Source of the DNA: Rhodococcus sp. HNM0563
GTDB lineage: Bacteria > Actinomycetota > Actinomycetes > Mycobacteriales > Mycobacteriaceae
NCBI RefSeq assembly: GCF_012726195.1
Contig: NZ_JAASAF010000002.1
Coordinates: forward strand, 293,698-357,697
DNA length: 64,000 bases
Direction: 5' to 3'
Numbering within the stretch: the stretch's first letter is position 1; each line of letters begins with the position of its first letter. The notes under the pieces were generated by a model that was given only the letters and a program-made list of their open reading frames with translations, was not told the origin of the DNA and did no database searches. This document shows positions 58,940-64,000 of this stretch, piece by piece. Made by a program: the position numbers and the translations under genes.

Positions 58940-60430
58940 TCATACAGCACCTCGCGTTCGCACTTTACGCAAGACATAGATTGTGTGTGCCGCGACACCC
59001 TTTGCATAGTCAGAAATGCACCAGAGGAGTCCCAGGTACACACATATCGCGACCGCTCCCACTCCGATGCATGCGAGGTGGCCTGGCACAAGCCACGACG
59101 CAGCAAGTCCAATAGCTGCAATTGGTACCGAGAACGCGAAAATGCTCTTGACTCCAGCCCAGTAGAGGGCAGCCATGGGTGTATCTGTGACCCGGCCACA
59201 CCACCAGAACGAAATCGTCCAATTAAGTGCGTACCCAACTGAATGACCAACCGCAACTCCCAAGGCGCCCCAGGGGATACCAGCGATCATGCACGCAACG
59301 ATTAACGGTTGAGATACCAGATAGAACTTAAACTGTGAACCAGTGGCGCCTTTAGCCAAGAATACCCAGAATGTGACCTGGTTGAGAGCCCTGAACACTC
59401 CACCTACCGCAAGGCCCTGGAAAACCGGGATAATCGGAGCCCAGGGCTCTCCGAACACGAGGAGAACCACAGGTTCCGCAAGTCCGAAAAGCACTCCATA
59501 GAGGAGGCCGATTCCAATCCCACCGACGAGTTGTCCCGCTTCCAAATAGGACATGAATCGACCGCGCTGATCTGCGACTCGCGTCAGAATTGGAACCGTC
59601 ACACGGGTAAGCGGTGCAGAAATCTGATTAATAGGCGCCATGAGCAACTGGTATGCGCGACTATATATGCCGAGGCTAGCAGGACCCCAAAAATAGCTGA
59701 TAGCCAGATTATCAATATTGCGCGCAAGGTAGGCAACGCTTTGGGTTCCAAATAATCCGGCGCTGAACGACAGCAGGTTTCTAACCGAAGCACGCCTACT
59801 CGGCAATCCGGGAATCCACCCTGCAAGAGGGACCGCGAGAAGAAGACCAAACATGGAGGTTGCGAGTTGTTGGGCAACTAGCGCCCAATAATTGGCCTGC
59901 GAAAATGCAAATATGAAGCCTACAGCGGAGACCAGTCCGAGTATCGGTGGAAGCGTATCAACAACTGCGAGACCCTTGAAGTTCAACTTGCGGTTTATTT
60001 CAGCACGAAACTGTGTAGCGAGACCGTTAGCTATGAATAATGGTGCGGTCCACCTGACAATTTCCGATAGCTCCTCCTGCCCAAACACATCAGCCACAAA
60101 TGGGCCACATGCGTATGCAATTACCGTGAGAACAACACCGATTGCAGTGTTGATCCAGAACAGGTTGGACTGCTGCCCTCTGGTCAGTTTTTCCGCGCGC
60201 GCAGCTGCCGTTGACAGCCCGAAGTCACGGACTAGCTCACCAAACGCGACTAAGGACAACACGACCGCTACGAGCCCGAACGCTTCCGGCGCCAAAAGCC
60301 TTGCAAGCACGACTGTTCCAAGAAGCATAGTAACCACGCGGATCAGCTGGCCGGCGATCGTGAATGATGCGCCGCGTGCTGCCACCGAGGCCAAGGACGA
60401 CCTAGCGGTACTGTCACTTCTCTCGCTCAA
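58940..60430 (-). CDS. Polysaccharide flippase (Wzx/MATE-like)
   Basis: A 496-residue protein with about 14 hydrophobic helices. It starts ARGASFTIAGQLIRVVTMLL, then LGTVVLARLLAPEAFGLVAV, the characteristic opening of the polysaccharide-transport MOP family. Later it has GPASLGIYSRAYQLLMAPIN and APLTRVTVPILTRVADQRGR, also typical. It would flip the lipid-linked repeat unit for the polymerase. The ATG overlaps the stop of the upstream pyruvyl transferase gene by four bases. The C-terminus ends in a basic stretch. Together with the polymerase and kinase it makes this a Wzx/Wzy-type pathway. Confidence 0.92.
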   Translation of the reverse strand: MSERSDSTARSSLASVAARGASFTIAGQLIRVVTMLLGTVVLARLLAPEAFGLVAVVLSLVAFGELVRDFGLSTAAARAEKLTRGQQSNLFWINTAIGVVLTVIAYACGPFVADVFGQEELSEIVRWTAPLFIANGLATQFRAEINRKLNFKGLAVVDTLPPILGLVSAVGFIFAFSQANYWALVAQQLATSMFGLLLAVPLAGWIPGLPSRRASVRNLLSFSAGLFGTQSVAYLARNIDNLAISYFWGPASLGIYSRAYQLLMAPINQISAPLTRVTVPILTRVADQRGRFMSYLEAGQLVGGIGIGLLYGVLFGLAEPVVLLVFGEPWAPIIPVFQGLAVGGVFRALNQVTFWVFLAKGATGSQFKFYLVSQPLIVACMIAGIPWGALGVAVGHSVGYALNWTISFWWCGRVTDTPMAALYWAGVKSIFAFSVPIAAIGLAASWLVPGHLACIGVGAVAICVYLGLLWCISDYAKGVAAHTIYVLRKVRTRGAV

Positions 60431-61560
60431 GTGTTGGCTCCCGCTCCGAGGGTCAGCTCGTTGGCAATCTGATCAAGTCTGATTCGGGTGGCGCAGATCG
60501 ATTCATCCAGTTGTGCACGGAGCGTGCGGATATCGTCGATATCCAATTCAACGCGCAGGCAGTGCTCGGAACCTTCATGCTGCCCGACCCATGACAGCCC
60601 AATTGCGTCGAAATGCCTGCTGATCTTCCCTCCGGACGACGAAACCCAACCCAGCGGCACCGCGCCTTCTGTCGCTGCGACGATCAGACCATGCAATCGG
60701 TCACCAACGGCGACCGCGCTGTCCGCATAGACCTTACGTAGACACTTTTCTTGCGTCTTATGGTCGTCGGCAGTGAACTCCACGACCGTACCGGAAAGGT
60801 CATTAGCGAGGCGGTCCGCAGTTTCGAGGTCACGGCTCACTTGGACCACGACAACCACGGTCAGCGCGAGGCGCGTGGCAAAATCCCTAAGCCAATTGAT
60901 CCAGTCTGAGCTCGGATATGGCCTGTCGCCGCGAAGGACAACCGCCAGTGTTGATCTGAACTCGATCGGCTGCCAGTCATGAACCGACGAACCTAGTTCA
61001 AACGCCCAGTCAGGTACAACCTCGGCAGAACCAACAACATCTAGAGATTCCCGATCGCGGAATCCCGCATAAGAGCAGACGCGCCGCATGAGCCAGTAAC
61101 AATGTGCGAGTGCGGTTCGCTCGCGTGGAATCGGAACACCCGCACCCACCCAGACACCTGCACCTCCCCGCACCCGGACAAACAACACAAGGAGGACGAT
61201 CGACATCATGCGTGCCGCACCTCGGCGCGAAACAGGTACCTCGCCCGCGTTGACGGCGACGACGGTGCGTCCTCGCGCGCCTGCTGCCAACGCCTCCCGG
61301 TACCAGCGCAAATAGCTTGAAACGATGCGGTCAGCTTTGGTCAACCCCAAACCGCTGATGAAAGATGCACTCCCCGAGCCAATCCAGACTGTAAGGTCAC
61401 CTATCTCGCGCAATCGCCCCAGGTAAGCTCGTCGCAAAAGCGAGTCGCCGATGTTGTCATCTTGACCAGTTGCCCAGACGAACACTCGATTCGGCTGACC
61501 AGCTTCTGTCGACTTCTTGATCACGTCAATCGCCTGCTGAAATCTGCGCATTTGCTGCAT
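60427..61560 (-). CDS. Polysaccharide pyruvyl transferase family protein (first copy)
   Basis: A protein of about 377 residues. It opens VFVWATGQDDNIGDSLLRRA (GDN-type motif), has VWVGAGVPIPRERTALAHCY, SYAGFRDRESLDVVG, VVPDWAFEL and the family-defining SAVAVGDRLHGLIVAATEGA. Members add pyruvate ketals to sugars from phosphoenolpyruvate, though some homologues act otherwise. Starts are possible at 61560 or 61551. Both lie inside the end of the upstream gene, so the two genes overlap by about 26-35 bp. It overlaps the flippase gene by four bases. Confidence 0.85.
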   Translation of the reverse strand: MQQMRRFQQAIDVIKKSTEAGQPNRVFVWATGQDDNIGDSLLRRAYLGRLREIGDLTVWIGSGSASFISGLGLTKADRIVSSYLRWYREALAAGARGRTVVAVNAGEVPVSRRGAARMMSIVLLVLFVRVRGGAGVWVGAGVPIPRERTALAHCYWLMRRVCSYAGFRDRESLDVVGSAEVVPDWAFELGSSVHDWQPIEFRSTLAVVLRGDRPYPSSDWINWLRDFATRLALTVVVVVQVSRDLETADRLANDLSGTVVEFTADDHKTQEKCLRKVYADSAVAVGDRLHGLIVAATEGAVPLGWVSSSGGKISRHFDAIGLSWVGQHEGSEHCLRVELDIDDIRTLRAQLDESICATRIRLDQIANELTLGAGANT

Positions 61561-62602
61561 CAACAAGTGATCGGATCTCCCGAACGAGTTCCACGCGCCT
61601 AGAATTACCTCTTTCCATCGCCTGGGCCACACTAGCCCGATAACAATCGCGCACTCGCTTATCGGTCACAAAGTCTTCGACCTGGCGCACCACACGGTTG
61701 GGCTCAAACATGGAAACATTGTGCACGTAAGGCGTCAACCCGAGATCAGCAAACGCGCCGAAACCCTTGCGCTCATACGCAAGGTGAATCACGAAGTGCC
61801 CCGCGCGAAGCGCCATCAAAGCCGCGTGTAATCGAACTGCGATTACAACTCGTGGAGACGTCGATGCTGAGTCCAGCAATTCTGCCCGGGTCAGGATTCG
61901 TTCAGCTCCAATCGCTGCCATCACAGACCGATCGTCGTTTCCACGCGTTTCACTCTGAACGTAGCCGTCAAAACGTCCCAGCTGCGCGCAGAGGTCTGTG
62001 ACAAGCGGTGGAACCGCGCCTCTTACCGGCCTCGCCGACACCACCGGAACCGGATGAGGTTCCAGAGTGCGATCGTTGATCTGGCCGCCCAGAATTGCGA
62101 GGTCGAGTGTTCGTTCGACCCCACAGTCCGACAGTTCGCCGAGACTCCGATCATCGCGAACCAACACGCGATCCAGTCGCCGAATAGCTGCTTTCAGCGG
62201 CGGCAACATCATCTGATTCACCGGCCCAATGCTTTGCGGAAGGTAGACTGTGGGCGTCGTAGACCTTGCGGCAGCCAGAAGCTGCGGACCATGTATGACG
62301 GCGGACTTGGCCGTCTCTTCAAGACGGCCAGCACGGAGGTACCCGCCGCCGACTCCTGCTACCAGGTCGAACTCCCCAAGGCTCCGAAGGAGCTTCAAGT
62401 ACGATCGCTTGAAGCCGAATTTTCCGGGCGCAGCGTCGACGAGTGCGACATCAAGGTGGGAAAATGTCTCAGGATGAGAAGCAACTACAGTAAATTCGAC
62501 CGACTGCCCGAGCGCCTCGCGCAGCAGTGCCAGAGACTCATCTACGAGAAGCCCATCACCCGCATTAGCTGCACTGTAGGCATGCAACAGGACTACTTTC
62601 AC
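61526..62602 (-). CDS. Polysaccharide pyruvyl transferase family protein (second copy)
   Basis: A 358-residue protein: MKVVLLHAYSAANAGDGLLV (GDG in place of the usual GD-N), DLVAGVGGGYLRAG, PTVYLPQSIGPVNQ, LVRDDRSLGELSDCG and RVVIAVRLHAALMALRAGHF, where RLHAALMA is the family motif. It is distinct in sequence from the next gene, so the two are not a recent duplication. Pyruvate ketals would make the surface polymer acidic. It overlaps the GT4 gene upstream by four bases (ATGA) and the other pyruvyl transferase gene downstream. Confidence 0.87.
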   Translation of the reverse strand: MKVVLLHAYSAANAGDGLLVDESLALLREALGQSVEFTVVASHPETFSHLDVALVDAAPGKFGFKRSYLKLLRSLGEFDLVAGVGGGYLRAGRLEETAKSAVIHGPQLLAAARSTTPTVYLPQSIGPVNQMMLPPLKAAIRRLDRVLVRDDRSLGELSDCGVERTLDLAILGGQINDRTLEPHPVPVVSARPVRGAVPPLVTDLCAQLGRFDGYVQSETRGNDDRSVMAAIGAERILTRAELLDSASTSPRVVIAVRLHAALMALRAGHFVIHLAYERKGFGAFADLGLTPYVHNVSMFEPNRVVRQVEDFVTDKRVRDCYRASVAQAMERGNSRRVELVREIRSLVDAANAQISAGD

Positions 62603-63630
62603 AGGTCCACCACCGATCGGTATACCCGAAGGTGTGATTCAACACTGTCGTCCCAAGAGAACTGCGACGCCCAAGCCCGACCCAACTTTCCAGCGTGATC
62701 GAGCCAGTCCGAATCAGTTAGCGCATCGTGGATACAGTCTGCTATGGCATCCGATCCAATTTCCTCGGTGATCCGTGAGGGCCCGGCGACCTCTCGAAGG
62801 GCCCCCTTGCTCGAGCTGATTACGGGGGCCCCAGCCGCCATGGCTTCCAGCACCGGAAATCCAAACCCTTCGTATTTACTGGGGAATACAAACGCAGCAC
62901 ATCTCTGCATGAGGCCAATTTTATCTTCTTCTGACACGAACCCGAGGTAGATAACCTTTTCGCTCGACACAATCTCGGTCATGGCATCGTCAGAATCCCA
63001 GGCGGGTTTTCCAGCGATCACCAGAGGGATGCGCAATCCGGAAAGCTTGGGCGTCTTCAATGCCCGAACAAGCTCGATCAGGTTCTTCCGCGGCTCAATA
63101 TTACCCACGTACAGGATAAACTCGTTCGGCAGCTTCGACCCGACTTCAGCTGAGATTGAATGGCGAGCGTGAAATTTTGCGGAATCAATTCCGTGACGTA
63201 TCACGGTAATGGCATGACGATCGACCCCAAAAACATCAGCGACGTCATCTGCGCTCGATTCAGACACAGTGACGACAGCGTTTGTGCAGGATATTGCCGC
63301 CTTCACGCGTGTGCGCCAAATGCGGTCCGCTCGCGGACTTCGAACACCGCTTACCCAATTGCTTGCGACACCATGGACCGTAACGACCGACGGCACTCTT
63401 GTCGGAATCAGTGGTCCCGTGTCTGCCACGTAGTGGAGGACCGTTCCAAGGCCTCGACGTTTCAGACCCGCGAATGTCTCACGCGCCAACGTAGATATCG
63501 GGTTATTCCCGTATCCGATCGGATCCACCACAACTCCGCGCGAGCGCAAGCCGGCGGCGATCGTACGGGCGTAGGTTGTGTTCCCCCCAACATGACGTTC
63601 GAGGATTCTCCCTGGCATCAAGACCTGCAT
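62599..63630 (-). CDS. GT4-family glycosyltransferase
   Basis: A 343-residue GT-B enzyme. The N-terminal domain starts MQVLMPGRILERHVGGNTTY, with PSVVTVHGVASNW after it. The C-terminal domain has FILYVGNIEPRKNLIELVRA (the retaining GT4 signature), LGFVSEEDKIGLMQRCAAFV and PSKYEGFGFPVLEAMAAGAP with the E-x7-E catalytic/nucleotide-binding pair. The start is the ATG at 63630. A longer frame to 63900 overlaps the upstream gene and is a shadow. It would transfer a sugar in repeat-unit assembly. It is coupled to neighbours on both sides by short overlaps. Confidence 0.92.
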   Translation of the reverse strand: MQVLMPGRILERHVGGNTTYARTIAAGLRSRGVVVDPIGYGNNPISTLARETFAGLKRRGLGTVLHYVADTGPLIPTRVPSVVTVHGVASNWVSGVRSPRADRIWRTRVKAAISCTNAVVTVSESSADDVADVFGVDRHAITVIRHGIDSAKFHARHSISAEVGSKLPNEFILYVGNIEPRKNLIELVRALKTPKLSGLRIPLVIAGKPAWDSDDAMTEIVSSEKVIYLGFVSEEDKIGLMQRCAAFVFPSKYEGFGFPVLEAMAAGAPVISSSKGALREVAGPSRITEEIGSDAIADCIHDALTDSDWLDHAGKLGRAWASQFSWDDSVESHLRVYRSVVDL

Positions 63631-64000
63631 GAGTTCTGCTTCCCTGCTGTTCGATAGAGACTGTCCAAAGCACGTCGTTGTACCTCGGGTGAATGAACTC
63701 TCGTGGAGCTGGAGGTCTGTTGATTCACCCGCCACCGATACTCTGAATCGCAAGCGAATCGGCGTATGGCGCTCGCCGCCTCGCTGGGCGTCGCACCAGC
63801 GCTGGGAAAGCCAAGACCCGTCATTGTGTCCACTGCCCTCGCCAGCACCGGTGTCCCAATCGCTGACGCCTCGAGTGGCGTGATCGGCGCGCCTTCCCAT
63901 CGTGCCGGATGGAAGTACAGGTCAGGGTGCCGTAGTTGTTGACTTCCGAGGCTGTGAACTGCGGTTTCATGCGCTCAACACCAAGTCGACCGCGTGATGA
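63618..64000 (-). CDS. GT-B glycosyltransferase, 3' part only, with an apparent frame break near the window edge
   Basis: Leftward frame ending at 63618 and overlapping the GT4 start by 13 bp. Translated, it gives a GT4/GT1-type C-terminus: RHPDLYFHPARWEGAPITPL then EASAIGTPVLARAVDTM, the E-x7-E region. Going upstream the frame meets a TGA at 63975-63977. The natural continuation (HHAVDLVLSA) lies in another frame. A two-base loss in the GCGC run near 63971 would explain this. It is either a broken gene, a sequencing error, or a start close to this point. The rest lies outside the window. Confidence 0.6.

Noticed and set aside
1..64000. CRISPR arrays, rRNA, insertion sequences
   Set aside because: No regularly spaced repeats, no rRNA-like stretches and no transposase or integrase gene could be seen on either strand.

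Overview
The window is a stretch of an actinobacterial chromosome, most likely a mycolic-acid bacterium close to Rhodococcus, Gordonia or Nocardia. The base composition is high in G+C over the first 55 kb, GTG and TTG starts are frequent, and the gene content fits: F420-type LLM oxidoreductase, MbcTA-like toxin-antitoxin pair, DUF2252, DUF4012, a very large NRPS. I cannot name a species from sequence alone. I recognise no tRNA, rRNA, CRISPR array or insertion sequence, and no stretch longer than 300 bases lacks a gene.

Left part (1-33.4 kb): ordinary accessory and catabolic gene groups. In order: a membrane protein cut by the window edge and a divergent DHA2 exporter; DUF2252, a small membrane protein and a lipid kinase; a four-gene ABC transporter plus two-component operon (8924 down to 5556); a RES/Xre toxin-antitoxin pair bracketed by an exact 20-bp direct repeat; a LysR-controlled set for CoA-dependent carboxylate catabolism (MHS transporter, AidB-like acyl-CoA dehydrogenase, CaiB-type CoA transferase, enoyl-CoA hydratase); a TetR/MFS exporter pair with a perfect 20-bp palindrome at its start; an M20 amidohydrolase and an alpha/beta hydrolase; a second MFS/TetR divergent pair; a K+ channel with RCK domain; two hotdog thioesterase-like proteins, a PASTA protein, an AbiEi/DUF559 protein, an LLM oxidoreductase, a TauD-type dioxygenase with a SnoaL-like partner, a MalY/PatB-type aminotransferase preceded by a 44-codon ORF with a good promoter, and a secreted protein.

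Right part (33.6-64 kb): a cell-surface polysaccharide locus with an NRPS inside it. It contains a low-molecular-weight protein tyrosine phosphatase, a Wzc-like tyrosine autokinase, a six-module NRPS of about 6,240 residues (C-A-T x6 then thioesterase), a DUF4012 membrane protein, a Wzy-like polymerase, a GT2, a Wzx-like flippase, two polysaccharide pyruvyl transferases, a GT4 and the end of another glycosyltransferase. The NRPS stop codon overlaps the kinase start by one base, and the kinase overlaps the phosphatase tail-to-tail. Third-position G+C falls from within the DUF4012 gene onward, which suggests the polymerase/flippase/transferase block is a replaced cassette. My inference is that kinase and phosphatase control export of a pyruvylated polysaccharide, and that the NRPS makes a surface-associated acyl- or aryl-capped hexapeptide whose production is coupled to it. 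Only the third adenylation domain has a pocket I can assign with confidence (Thr).
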